Origin: Rhizobium sp. RM
GTDB lineage: Bacteria; Pseudomonadota; Alphaproteobacteria; Rhizobiales; Rhizobiaceae
Length of the DNA stretch: 64,000 bases
NCBI RefSeq assembly: GCF_013390595.1
Contig: NZ_JACAWV010000023.1
Location: 186,001-250,000 of the forward strand
Reading direction: 5' to 3'
Every line of letters begins with the position of its first letter. Within the stretch, counting starts at the first letter, position 1. This document shows positions 1 to 8,165 of the stretch, in pieces. The notes beneath the pieces were generated by a model that was not told the DNA's origin, ran no database searches, and saw nothing but the letters and a program-made list of their open reading frames with translations. Position numbers and translations under genes: made by a program.

Positions 1-230
1 GGTTTGTCGGGTTGATCGGTCCCCATATTGGCCGGTTTCTCATGCCCGGAGGCTCATTTCTCGGTATCACTGTTGGTGCAGGCCTCACCGGCGCTCTTCT
101 GGTAAGCACTGCCGATACGATCGCTCGCACCGCCTTTTCACCCCTAGAGCTACCGACCGGGCTCGTGCTTTCTGCCGTCGGCGCTCCTACCCTCCTTCTC
201 CTTCTCTGGCTCCATCGCCATCGCCTGTAG
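1..230 (+). CDS. FecCD-family siderophore ABC permease, C-terminal fragment
   Basis: This is the last part (about 75 residues) of an inner-membrane permease for ferric siderophores; the gene begins before the window. The visible sequence carries the family's GLIGPHIGR-type loop near its start, then a hydrophobic helix, the LPTGLVLSAVGAP segment typical of the FecCD C-terminus, and a final membrane helix ending in basic residues. The stop codon lies 7 bases before the start of a siderophore-binding protein, so the two are probably one operon. The substrate cannot be told from this fragment. The family call is solid, because this loop and the last helix are the most conserved part of FecCD proteins. 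Confidence 0.85.
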   Translation, partial: FVGLIGPHIGRFLMPGGSFLGITVGAGLTGALLVSTADTIARTAFSPLELPTGLVLSAVGAPTLLLLLWLHRHRL

Positions 231-237
231 GTTAGCC

Positions 238-1200
238 ATGCCCAAGATTTTCTATTCTCTGCTTTTCGTCACTGGCCTGATTTACGGCACGATTGCGGCC
301 AAGGCCGAAGAACCGGCACGGATGTTTACGGATGACTTGGGGCGGTCTGTTTCAGTTCCGGCTCAGCCGAAACGCATCGTAACGCTGCACGACATTGACC
401 TCACGATCCCGCTGATCGAACTTGGCGTAATCCCGGTCGGCAGCCACGGCCGCATGGGTGCAGACGGCAAACCCTATCTGAGATCCAGTGCGATTTTGAC
501 GGGGATAGATTTCGACAATAGTGACATCGCCTATATCGGCTCTATCAATGCCGATCTTGAAGCGATTGTCGCGCTCAAACCCGATCTTATCCTCACCGAA
601 CCCGATCGCCCGACGGCTATTGAAAAGCTAGAGAAAATCGCACCAACTGTTGCCATCGACAACACGAGGGACGGCGCGCCGCACATTTATAAGATGCTTG
701 CGGATTTAACAGGAACTCAGCAGCGTCTTGCAGTACTCGACCGGCGTTACAGGGCGCAGATTGACGCATTGAAGGCCTCGGTCGACACGGACAAGATAAC
801 GGTCTCGGTCATGCAGCCGTTGAACGGCAAGATCAGCGTTTACCACACCTATCGGGCGCTCGGCCGAGTGTTGCGGGATGCGGGTTTCCGTTTCCCGGCG
901 ATTATCGATGCTATTCCCGAGGGGGATCGCCTTGAGATCAGCGCGGAACGTCTGCCAGAACTCGACGCAGATATCATCTTCGACCCCTACCGGTCGGATA
1001 CCGGCGCATCTCCGAAAGAGGAAATCTCCATGATGGAAGCGGTGATGCCGGGATTTTGCGATTTCCTGGAGGCCTGCCGCAAGAGCCGATACATCTTACT
1101 GCCGCGAGAGGAGGCAATATCTAACTCCTATGCGGCACTCAGTCTGATGGTGTCGGCCGTACAATCGCATCTGACAATTCGGCCGGCCACGGCAAACTGA
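238..1200 (+). CDS. Periplasmic iron-siderophore substrate-binding protein (FecB/FepB superfamily)
   Basis: A 320-residue binding protein expected to deliver a ferric siderophore from the periplasm to the FecCD-type permease encoded just upstream. It opens with a signal peptide of about 24 residues ending AKAEE, then shows the class III binding-protein pattern: a DDLGRSVSVPAQPKRIV strand, a long rigid helix, and IVALKPDLILTEP, the usual lobe-closing motif. The length fits the family. The start follows the permease stop after 7 bases, which suggests co-transcription. No ATP-binding subunit is visible in this part of the window; it may lie upstream. The siderophore is not identifiable, and the protein is clearly different from the FepB-like protein at 50381. 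Confidence 0.88.
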   Translation: MPKIFYSLLFVTGLIYGTIAAKAEEPARMFTDDLGRSVSVPAQPKRIVTLHDIDLTIPLIELGVIPVGSHGRMGADGKPYLRSSAILTGIDFDNSDIAYIGSINADLEAIVALKPDLILTEPDRPTAIEKLEKIAPTVAIDNTRDGAPHIYKMLADLTGTQQRLAVLDRRYRAQIDALKASVDTDKITVSVMQPLNGKISVYHTYRALGRVLRDAGFRFPAIIDAIPEGDRLEISAERLPELDADIIFDPYRSDTGASPKEEISMMEAVMPGFCDFLEACRKSRYILLPREEAISNSYAALSLMVSAVQSHLTIRPATAN

Positions 1201-1293
1201 ATACCCCGCCCCATGAAAAAGTCTTGCCTTGAGACTTTACGCGCTGGTAAGCCGGTCAAGACGTGCTGTACGCCCCTCTAGACGGACGGACCC

Positions 1294-2190
1294 ATGCCAT
1301 CAGGCGAAACAAACAGATCCAGACTGCTTCGCGTCGATCGTTTCGGCGAGCAATTGCGCAAACGCCGCGATCGGCTCTCACCGAGCCTTTTGGCAGTCGC
1401 CGAATACATTGACGGTCATCGCCACGCTATTCTCGGAAAATCTGCACTCGAGATTGGGTTTGAAACCGATACATCTGATGCGACCGTCATCCGTGCCATC
1501 CAGGCGCTGGGTTTTCAGGGGTTGGTTGATCTCAAGGAGACGCTCGAAGCGCATCTTGGCGTGACGGATTCGCCGGTAGAGAAGATGGCGGCAACAGCGA
1601 AGTCAATCTCTGGCAATTCCGATGCCGCGATCGACTTCGTTATAGAAAACCAGAAGAACACGCTGGAAATGCTGGCAAATGCAGACAACCGCGCTGCCAT
1701 GGCAACAGCGGTTCGTCTGCTTTCGGAGGCTACCGGCATCGGCGTGCTGGGAATTGGAGCCTCGGGCATCATCGCCAGCTACTCTGCACGCCTTTTCCAG
1801 CGTGCAGGTTTTCGCTCTTATGCACTTAACGCGACCGGCATTGCGCTTGCCGAGCAACTGCTCAACATGGAAAACGGCCATGCCCTCATCATGCTCCTGC
1901 ACGGCCGCCCTCATCGCGAAGCGCTAACCGCCATTACAGAAGCCAACCGGCTCGACATCCCGATCATCATGATGCTTGGACTGGAAGACAGCGTCCTAAG
2001 GCGCGATGCTGCAGCCTGCCTGTTCCTACCTCGCGCGAAGAACGAAGGCGTCGCACTACACGCACCTTCGCTCGTTGCGATGGAAACCTTGGCGCTCGCA
2101 CTCTCAGCGGCAAGGCCAGAGCAAACCCTCGAGACTCTTGAGAGAATGGTCGAGCTCAGGACGTCGATTAGGCCTCATAAAAAAGTGTGA
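1294..2190 (+). CDS. RpiR/MurR-family transcriptional regulator with SIS domain
   Basis: A 298-residue regulator. Residues about 10-85 form the RpiR helix-turn-helix (LSPSLLAVAEYIDGH, then TSDATVIRAIQALGFQG). Residues about 115-275 form a SIS sugar-phosphate-binding domain, with the glycine- and serine-rich stretch GIGVLGIGASGIIASYSARLF. Members normally sense phosphorylated sugars and control carbohydrate genes. Here the neighbours are a siderophore uptake operon (ending at 1200) and the rhamnose operon (from 2391), so the target is unclear. The SIS domain keeps its core, but the paired serines that contact the phosphate in better-known members are not obvious, so the ligand may be unusual. 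The ATG at 1294 is chosen because the helix-turn-helix follows at the usual distance. Confidence 0.88.
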   Translation: MPSGETNRSRLLRVDRFGEQLRKRRDRLSPSLLAVAEYIDGHRHAILGKSALEIGFETDTSDATVIRAIQALGFQGLVDLKETLEAHLGVTDSPVEKMAATAKSISGNSDAAIDFVIENQKNTLEMLANADNRAAMATAVRLLSEATGIGVLGIGASGIIASYSARLFQRAGFRSYALNATGIALAEQLLNMENGHALIMLLHGRPHREALTAITEANRLDIPIIMMLGLEDSVLRRDAAACLFLPRAKNEGVALHAPSLVAMETLALALSAARPEQTLETLERMVELRTSIRPHKKV

Positions 2191-2204
2191 TGTTGCAGGT
2201 GCGC

Positions 2205-2225
2205 GTGATGCACAAGTTTCATCAC
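2205..2225. promoter_or_regulatory. Inverted repeat GTGATG-N9-CATCAC downstream of the RpiR gene
   Basis: Perfect six-base arms (2205-2210 and 2220-2225) are separated by nine bases, 15 bases after the RpiR stop and about 165 bases before the rfb operon. The symmetry resembles a repressor operator, but no binding protein can be assigned. It has no T-run, so it does not look like an intrinsic terminator. Confidence 0.25.
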
Positions 2226-2344
2226 ACCGCCGACCAAAATTCCACGCCGAACGCCTCAAATTGAACATCCTCCGATGGCCCTCACATGCCGTGATCGCCC
2301 GCACTCTCCGTAAGCGTAGAAAGCATTATTGACTGACGGTAACG

Positions 2345-2354
2345 ATGACGTCAT
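2345..2354. promoter_or_regulatory. Ten-base palindrome ATGACGTCAT upstream of rfbC
   Basis: A perfect palindrome whose end lies 36 bases before the rfbC start, where a regulator of the dTDP-rhamnose operon could bind. This is position and symmetry only; a palindrome of this length can arise by chance. Confidence 0.2.
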
Positions 2355-2390
2355 ATCCACGTAAGATTTCGTTCGAATAGGAACCGTTAG

Positions 2391-2960
2391 GTGCACGTAG
2401 AACCCTTAGCTATAGATGCAGTGAAAAAGATCAGTCCCGCCAGATTTGGTGACAGCCGCGGCTACTTCAGCGAGGTTTTCAAGCGGGAATGGTTCCGCGA
2501 AAACGTAGCCGATGTAGAGTTCGTTCAGGACAATGAATCTTTGTCCTCAGAGGCGGGTACGGTACGTGGTCTCCATTTTCAACTGGAGCCGTTTGCTCAA
2601 GGCAAGCTTGTACGCTGCATACGTGGAAAGTTGCTGGATGTAGCTGTGGATATCAGGGTAGGCTCACCGACTTTCGGCAAATGGGTCGCAGCTGAGCTTA
2701 CTCCCGAGAACGGAGAGCAGCTCTGGGTTCCAGCAGGGTTTGCTCATGGATTTATGACACTCGTCAGCGATACGATGATATCGTACAAGGTTACAGCTCC
2801 GTACAGCGCCGCACATGACCGCGGCCTCAAATGGGATGACCCGGCAATAGGGATCACGTGGCCGGAAATGGCTGGCTACGTCCTTTCAGACAAAGACGCT
2901 AAACAGCCAAAACTTGCCGAACTTCCACAATCCTTCATCTACGTGAATCCAGGACTTTAA
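2391..2960 (+). CDS. rfbC: dTDP-4-dehydrorhamnose 3,5-epimerase
   Basis: A 189-residue cupin enzyme that converts dTDP-4-dehydro-6-deoxy-glucose to dTDP-4-dehydro-L-rhamnose, the third step of dTDP-L-rhamnose synthesis. The family signature is complete: [12 protein letters not shown] at residues 18-29, QDNES, and GTVRGLHFQ with His62 as the expected catalytic base, then [10 protein letters not shown]. The length matches RmlC (about 185). The start is GTG, in frame with the conserved N-terminus and with no better ATG. It is the first gene of a tight rfbC-rfbB-rfbD-rfbA operon, with rfbB starting 2 bases after its stop. A second RmlC-like gene at 15612 belongs to the CDP-sugar operon, so the two are not redundant copies in one pathway. 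Confidence 0.95.
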   Translation: MHVEPLAIDAVKKISPARFGDSRGYFSEVFKREWFRENVADVEFVQDNESLSSEAGTVRGLHFQLEPFAQGKLVRCIRGKLLDVAVDIRVGSPTFGKWVAAELTPENGEQLWVPAGFAHGFMTLVSDTMISYKVTAPYSAAHDRGLKWDDPAIGITWPEMAGYVLSDKDAKQPKLAELPQSFIYVNPGL

Positions 2961-2962
2961 CA

Positions 2963-4018
2963 ATGCGAGTTCTTGTCACCGGCGGCGCCGGTTTTATCGG
3001 TTCCGCACTTGTCCGCTATCTCGTAAGCGAGATCGGCGCGGATGTGCTGACAATCGACAAGTTGACCTACGCCGGAAATCTCGCATCTCTGAAGCCGATT
3101 GAAAACGCGCCAAATCATCGGTTTCTTCAAGCAGATATTTGCGACCGCGTCGCCATCAATGACGCTTTTGCAACATTCCAGCCAGACTACGTGATGCATC
3201 TTGCGGCCGAAAGCCACGTCGATCGATCGATAACCGGCGCCGCCGATTTCATCCAGACCAACATCAACGGCACCTTCACAATACTCGAGGCAGCCCGGCA
3301 TTATTGGAATAGCCTTGCAGACGACGCCAAGCCGAACTTTCGAATGCTTCACGTTTCAACGGATGAAGTATATGGTTCGCTTGGAGACACCGGTCTATTC
3401 GAGGAAACAACGCCGTATGATCCGTCTTCCCCTTACTCAGCATCCAAGGCCGCAAGCGATCATCTGGCAACAGCATGGCAGCGGACTTACGGCTTACCGG
3501 TAGTCATTTCCAACTGCTCAAACAACTACGGACCATTCCACTTCCCCGAGAAGCTCATCCCCCTGATTATTCTCAACGCGTTGGAAGGTAAGCCTCTACC
3601 GGTCTATGGGAACGGTGCGAATATACGCGACTGGCTTTATGTCGAGGATCATGCGCGCGCCTTGTGGCTCATCGTTCAAAAGGGACTGCCGGGTGAAAAA
3701 TACAATGTCGGCGGACGTAACGAACAGAAGAACATCGATGTAGTGAACTGCATCTGTTCTATTCTCGATGAGTTGCGCCCACAGTCGAAGCCATACTCTG
3801 AACTTATCAAATACGTCACAGATCGTCCTGGCCACGACGCGCGCTACGCCATTGACGCAACCAAGCTAGAGTCCGAACTCGGATGGAAGGCACAAGAGAA
3901 TTTTGCGACCGGAATTCGTAAGACGGTCTCATGGTATCTTGAAAACGGTTGGTGGTGGCAACCACTACGCGAGGGCGTCTACTCGGGAGAGCGCCTCGGT
4001 GTTCTGACGAAAGGTTAA
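2963..4018 (+). CDS. rfbB: dTDP-glucose 4,6-dehydratase
   Basis: A 351-residue extended short-chain dehydrogenase that turns dTDP-glucose into dTDP-4-dehydro-6-deoxy-glucose in the cytoplasm. The NAD-binding GGAGFIG motif is at residues 7-13. The diagnostic STDEVYG stretch (132-138) supplies the active-site Thr, Asp and Glu of the 4,6-dehydratases. YSASK (158-162) gives the catalytic Tyr and Lys. [14 protein letters not shown] and RDWLYVEDH follow, as in RmlB. The Asp-Glu pair separates true dehydratases from simple epimerases and is used below to show that the CDP-sugar operon lacks one. It is the second gene of the rfbCBDA operon, with rfbD 4 bases downstream. Confidence 0.96.
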   Translation: MRVLVTGGAGFIGSALVRYLVSEIGADVLTIDKLTYAGNLASLKPIENAPNHRFLQADICDRVAINDAFATFQPDYVMHLAAESHVDRSITGAADFIQTNINGTFTILEAARHYWNSLADDAKPNFRMLHVSTDEVYGSLGDTGLFEETTPYDPSSPYSASKAASDHLATAWQRTYGLPVVISNCSNNYGPFHFPEKLIPLIILNALEGKPLPVYGNGANIRDWLYVEDHARALWLIVQKGLPGEKYNVGGRNEQKNIDVVNCICSILDELRPQSKPYSELIKYVTDRPGHDARYAIDATKLESELGWKAQENFATGIRKTVSWYLENGWWWQPLREGVYSGERLGVLTKG

Positions 4019-4022
4019 GCAG

Positions 4023-4916
4023 ATGCGGCTTGCAGTGACCGGAAAGAATGGTCAGGTGGTGAGCGCCCTTCTCGCGCGCGCAAACATCGATCTACAAATC
4101 ATAGCGCTCGGTCGACCGGAGCTTGATCTCTTGCATCCCGAAACGGTGTTGAGCGCACTGCATGACGCGAAGCCGGACGTTGTCGTATCGGCGGCGGCAT
4201 ATACAGCCGTCGACAAGGCCGAGAGCGAGCCCGATGTCGCGTTCGTAATCAACAGGGACGGCGCAAAGGCAGTTGCAGAAGCTGCGAAAAGTCTGGGTCT
4301 TCCTGTCATTCACCTCTCGACGGATTACGTATTCGATGGGGCGAAGGATGGAGCTTATCAGGAAAATGATCCAACCGGGCCGACCTCCGTCTACGGCCGC
4401 TCCAAGCTTGACGGTGAAACAGCGATTACAGAAAGTAACGCAAATCACGCCATCTTACGCACTGCTTGGGTGTACTCCCAATACGGCAATAACTTCGTTA
4501 AAACGATGCTTCGCCTTGCCGAAAGCCGAGACGAGATTAATGTAGTAGCGGACCAAATTGGTTGCCCAACTTGTGCCGATGACATAGCGCAGGCGATCAT
4601 TGTAATCGCGAAAAGGCTCGTTGAAGACCCATCTTCAGACTTGCGCGGCGTTTTCCACCTTTCTGGATCGGGTGAAACGACCTGGGCAGATTTTGCAAAA
4701 CAGATTTTCGCATTCTCCATGGCGGAAGGCGGAAAGCCGATGACCGTCAACGAGATCAAAACAGCACAGTACCCTACACCAGCCAAACGGCCAGCCAATT
4801 CACGGCTCGACTGTAGCAAGTTGGAAAAAACGTACGGAATAAAGCTGCCAGATTGGCAATCATCGACGCAGGCGGTTGTCACCGCTATTGCGCAAAGCAG
4901 AAAGGAAACGCCATGA
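4023..4916 (+). CDS. rfbD: dTDP-4-dehydrorhamnose reductase
   Basis: A 297-residue SDR that carries out the last step to dTDP-L-rhamnose, reducing the 4-keto group with NAD(P)H. The nucleotide-binding motif VTGKNGQV is at residues 5-12. STDYVFDG begins at residue 99, and YGRSK at 124-128 provides the catalytic Tyr and Lys. The ILRTAWVYS and PTCADD segments are typical of RmlD. The stop overlaps the start of rfbA in an ATGA, so translation is probably coupled. The length is the family norm. Confidence 0.95.
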   Translation: MRLAVTGKNGQVVSALLARANIDLQIIALGRPELDLLHPETVLSALHDAKPDVVVSAAAYTAVDKAESEPDVAFVINRDGAKAVAEAAKSLGLPVIHLSTDYVFDGAKDGAYQENDPTGPTSVYGRSKLDGETAITESNANHAILRTAWVYSQYGNNFVKTMLRLAESRDEINVVADQIGCPTCADDIAQAIIVIAKRLVEDPSSDLRGVFHLSGSGETTWADFAKQIFAFSMAEGGKPMTVNEIKTAQYPTPAKRPANSRLDCSKLEKTYGIKLPDWQSSTQAVVTAIAQSRKETP

Positions 4917-5776
4917 AGGGTATTATTCTTGCTGGCGGCAGCGGTACTCGTTTGCACCCGATGACACTGGCGGTATCGAAGCAGATTTTGCCTGTTTACG
5001 ACAAGCCGATGATCTATTACCCGCTTACAACATTGATGTTGGCCGGCATTCGCGAGATCCTCATTATCTCGACACCACACGACATGCCGCTGTTCCAAAA
5101 CCTACTTAAAGATGGATCCCAATGGGGTCTTTCTATCGAGTACGCCGTACAACCAAGCCCAGACGGTCTCGCACAAGCGTATATGATAGGTGCTGACTTT
5201 ATCAACGGCTCACCCTCTTGCCTGATCCTGGGTGACAACATCTACTATGGACACGGATTGCCGGAACTGCTTGAAGCCGGTACGAACGTGGTGGATGGCG
5301 CTACAGTGTTCGCGTATCATGTGAATGACCCAGAGCGCTATGGTGTTGTAGAATTCGATAACGAGATGCGTGCGCTCTCGATTGAAGAAAAGCCAGCAAA
5401 ACCAAAATCAAATTGGGCGGTGACTGGTTTATATTTTTACGATGGCGATGTCGTCGACATTGCGGCCAATCTTAAACCGTCGGCTCGCGGTGAATTCGAG
5501 ATCACTGACATAAACCGCATTTATCTCGAGCGAGGCAATTTAAAGGTCTCCATCATGGGCCGTGGCTACGCGTGGCTCGACACCGGCACCCCAGACAGCC
5601 TCTTGGAAGCCGGTGAATTTGTGCGAACTCTAGAAAAACGGCAGGGGTTCAAAATTGCATGCCCGGAAGAAATTGCTCTAAACAACGGATTCATCAGCAT
5701 GGAGCGCTTTGCAGAGACCGCTGAAAAATTCGGCAAAAGTGACTATGGCGTCTATCTGCGCCGACTGGCCGAATGA
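4913..5776 (+). CDS. rfbA: Glucose-1-phosphate thymidylyltransferase
   Basis: A 288-residue nucleotidyltransferase making dTDP-glucose from dTTP and glucose-1-phosphate, the entry step of the rhamnose pathway. The signature GGSGTRLHP is at residues 8-16, followed by [16 protein letters not shown], the [10 protein letters not shown] metal-binding region, and the [20 protein letters not shown] block. All are standard for RmlA. The ATG at 4913 overlaps the rfbD stop (ATGA). An upstream in-frame ATG at 4853 would add 20 unrelated residues and is not used. With rfbC, rfbB and rfbD it gives a complete dTDP-L-rhamnose pathway. No convincing promoter is seen between the four genes. Confidence 0.96.
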   Translation: MKGIILAGGSGTRLHPMTLAVSKQILPVYDKPMIYYPLTTLMLAGIREILIISTPHDMPLFQNLLKDGSQWGLSIEYAVQPSPDGLAQAYMIGADFINGSPSCLILGDNIYYGHGLPELLEAGTNVVDGATVFAYHVNDPERYGVVEFDNEMRALSIEEKPAKPKSNWAVTGLYFYDGDVVDIAANLKPSARGEFEITDINRIYLERGNLKVSIMGRGYAWLDTGTPDSLLEAGEFVRTLEKRQGFKIACPEEIALNNGFISMERFAETAEKFGKSDYGVYLRRLAE

Positions 5777-5821
5777 TTAGAAGCTCATTTCAAGCTAGCC
5801 TATTGCGGGTACTTGGTGCAC

Positions 5822-5836
5822 GTCCCTGCACGGGAC
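5822..5836 (+). terminator. Small hairpin after rfbA
   Basis: GTCCC and GGGAC arms enclose a five-base loop, 45 bases after the rfbA stop, with a short T-run about 5 bases further on. The stem is only five pairs, so it is a weak candidate terminator or attenuator between the rhamnose genes and the RgpF-like gene. Confidence 0.3.
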
Positions 5837-5930
5837 AGTGTTTTCAGACCTTCCCAAGCGGGTATGCAGAGCCTCATAGACTACTCCTTTACATGAATTG
5901 ATCGAAACCCGCGAATAACTCAGCAACGCA

Positions 5931-7220
5931 GTGGTTTACCGAGGTATACATGGAATTCCAATGCAACGCGTAATGAATGTTCTTATCGAACCCGGCTTCT
6001 ACAAAATCCTCATACAAACGGGAAAAAATATCACAGCAGTCGCGTTCATGGACATTGAAAACAGGAATCGCTGCTGCTTGCTCGACGTGGCAACCAGCGG
6101 CCTTCATTATTATATTCAGGTTAAAAAGCCGCTCAAAAATCTTAGTATCCAAGTTTTTGGAGACGAACAAAAATTTGACTCAGTAGAATTCGATTTCCTA
6201 CCCGTATCGCAGACGTGTTTCCGATTAAAAATGTCTTTTGCTGGGATTTTCAGAAATAGAATTCAGAGTTTCGGCCCAGGTGAAAAGCTACTTTGTTTGG
6301 GCGGCTCTTCAGATGAAGTTGCTGCAATAGCATTTTCCAATGTCGACCACCGACATCTATATCTTTATGGTCTGGATAGCGAATCTATTACAGAGAACAA
6401 CTGGGGTTGGGCAGACGTCGGTTTTGAGGCCGACATTAGTCAACGATCAGCCGGTAAATCCGATACCCGCACATGCATTTATCTTCACATACATTACCTG
6501 CAAACTTGGCCAGAGATACGAGCCATTTTGTCAGCGAATACTTCCGGCATGGACCTCATCATAACGACAACAGTAAATGACGAAGATTTTTACGCCGATG
6601 TCCATGAAAGCTTTCCAAATGCACGAGTGATCCTGATAGAGAACAGGGGCCGCGATATAGGGCCGTTTGTGGAACTTCTGAAACAAGGAGTTTTCAAGCA
6701 GTACGATGCCGTTTGTAAAATTCATGGCAAACTATCGCTCAAAGATGGGAGAGAAACGGTATCCGGCCAACGGATTCGCCGCTATTCTCTCGCGTGCTTG
6801 CTGGCTGACGGCGCTGCTACGAATATCGCCACCATGTTTAAGGACAACCCCGACATCGGACTTGTAGGACCACAAAATCTTTTACTGCCCCCAAAAAATG
6901 AACCAGTAGAGCGGTACATCAAGCATGAGCTAGGTTCGATGAAACGGGTATTGACTTTAGCCGGGGTTAAGTTTGATCCTCAGAATATCCAATTCTTTGT
7001 AGGCACGATGTTTTGGTTTCGTCCCGACGCATTGGATTTGTTAAATCGCACGAACCTTCGCATTATGGATTTTGACGCTGAAAACGGAGCTAAGCGGAAC
7101 ACGCTACAGCACGGGTTAGAGCGGCTATTTTGTGCTTTCGCACAAATAGCCGGATACAAAATCGCTGGCCTTCAACCTCAAGCCCAGCATGACGAAACTA
7201 ACCCATTGGAAGAAAAATAA
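5931..7220 (+). CDS. RgpF-like rhamnan synthesis family protein
   Basis: A 429-residue cytoplasmic protein. The first 180 or so residues are beta-rich and unrecognised. From about residue 185 it matches the RgpF (rhamnan synthesis protein F) family: CIYLHIHYLQTWPEI, the ENRGRDIGPFVELL motif near residue 240, KIHGKLS, and later GLVGPQN and FVGTMFWFRPDAL. In streptococci RgpF acts in assembly of rhamnose-containing cell-wall polysaccharide, and related proteins occur in many O-antigen clusters. Complete dTDP-rhamnose genes immediately upstream fit a role in building a rhamnose-containing glycan. The GTG at 5931 is the longest start and the ATG at 5961 is nearly as plausible. The exact reaction is unproven. 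Confidence 0.8.
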   Translation: MVYRGIHGIPMQRVMNVLIEPGFYKILIQTGKNITAVAFMDIENRNRCCLLDVATSGLHYYIQVKKPLKNLSIQVFGDEQKFDSVEFDFLPVSQTCFRLKMSFAGIFRNRIQSFGPGEKLLCLGGSSDEVAAIAFSNVDHRHLYLYGLDSESITENNWGWADVGFEADISQRSAGKSDTRTCIYLHIHYLQTWPEIRAILSANTSGMDLIITTTVNDEDFYADVHESFPNARVILIENRGRDIGPFVELLKQGVFKQYDAVCKIHGKLSLKDGRETVSGQRIRRYSLACLLADGAATNIATMFKDNPDIGLVGPQNLLLPPKNEPVERYIKHELGSMKRVLTLAGVKFDPQNIQFFVGTMFWFRPDALDLLNRTNLRIMDFDAENGAKRNTLQHGLERLFCAFAQIAGYKIAGLQPQAQHDETNPLEEK

Positions 7221-7221
7221 A

Positions 7222-8082
7222 ATGAAGCCGTTGTCGTCATTCGACGTAACCGTTATCTCGGTCTGCTACAAAAGCGATAACGTCATTAATAACATGATTG
7301 CTTCGGTGCCAGTCACAGTGCCAATAGTCTTAGTCGACAATGGAAATACGAACGAATTTTCACAGCTACCATGCGATCGAACGATCTCAATTTTAAATCT
7401 GGATGAAAATATTGGTTTCGGCCGCGGCTGCAACGCCGGGGCTGCGTTGGCAAAAACGGACTGGTTGCTCTTCCTCAACCCGGACGCTCAACTGCAGGAA
7501 ACGACATTGCAAGCCTTACTAGAGGCTGCATATCGTTATCCACGTGCAGCCGCATTCAATCCAAAAATTTCAAACAGTGACGGTAGCCCATATTTCAAGC
7601 GCCGATCGTGGCTTCTACCACGCAAAAAATATATGCGAAGTGGTTGGCCGTCTTCTGATACTGAAGTGCCGGTACTCAGTGGTGCGGCGATATTTGTCTC
7701 AAAGAAACTCTTTGAAACCATTGGAGGGTTCGACCCGAACATCTTCTTGTATCACGAAGATGACGATTTATCGCTTCGACTCGCGGGATTCGGGCCTCTA
7801 ATGTTCATACACGATGCAGTCGTTTCGCATGCAAGTGGCCACTCGTCAGGCCGCTCTCCCGAAGTGGCGTACTTTAAAGCTTTCCATATGGCGCGTTCAC
7901 GTATCTACACTGGTCGCAAGCATGGCAGACCCTTTCCAGTTACGTCGTCGATAATACAAGCCTTGGGTTTAATACTTTCACCCTCCGTTGTATTCTCTAA
8001 GCGCAGGCGGGCGAAAGCATTTGGTTTCATCAAAGGTATCCGGGCAGGAAGCAGCGAAGTCGTGTCCATTGAAACCTCATAG
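7222..8082 (+). CDS. GT2 family glycosyltransferase, probable rhamnosyltransferase
   Basis: A 286-residue GT-A fold glycosyltransferase. It begins with VTVISVCYKSDN, then VLVDNGNTNEF (where the nucleotide sugar binds), NIGFGRGCNAGA, and LNPDAQL near residue 84, which takes the place of the metal-binding DXD. FLYHEDDDLSLRL near residue 175 carries the acidic catalytic residues. The pattern is that of rhamnosyltransferases such as WbbL, consistent with the dTDP-rhamnose genes upstream. There is no membrane helix, so it should act at the inner face of the membrane on a lipid-linked acceptor. The ATG at 7222 is chosen because it follows the previous stop directly and the fold starts there. Confidence 0.87.
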   Translation: MKPLSSFDVTVISVCYKSDNVINNMIASVPVTVPIVLVDNGNTNEFSQLPCDRTISILNLDENIGFGRGCNAGAALAKTDWLLFLNPDAQLQETTLQALLEAAYRYPRAAAFNPKISNSDGSPYFKRRSWLLPRKKYMRSGWPSSDTEVPVLSGAAIFVSKKLFETIGGFDPNIFLYHEDDDLSLRLAGFGPLMFIHDAVVSHASGHSSGRSPEVAYFKAFHMARSRIYTGRKHGRPFPVTSSIIQALGLILSPSVVFSKRRRAKAFGFIKGIRAGSSEVVSIETS

Positions 8083-8165
8083 ACACCTATAGCCACTCTC
8101 AGGTGAACCCTAATTCACTTACTGGCAAGATAAGAATCACGACCAAGGGAATGATGATATAAACG

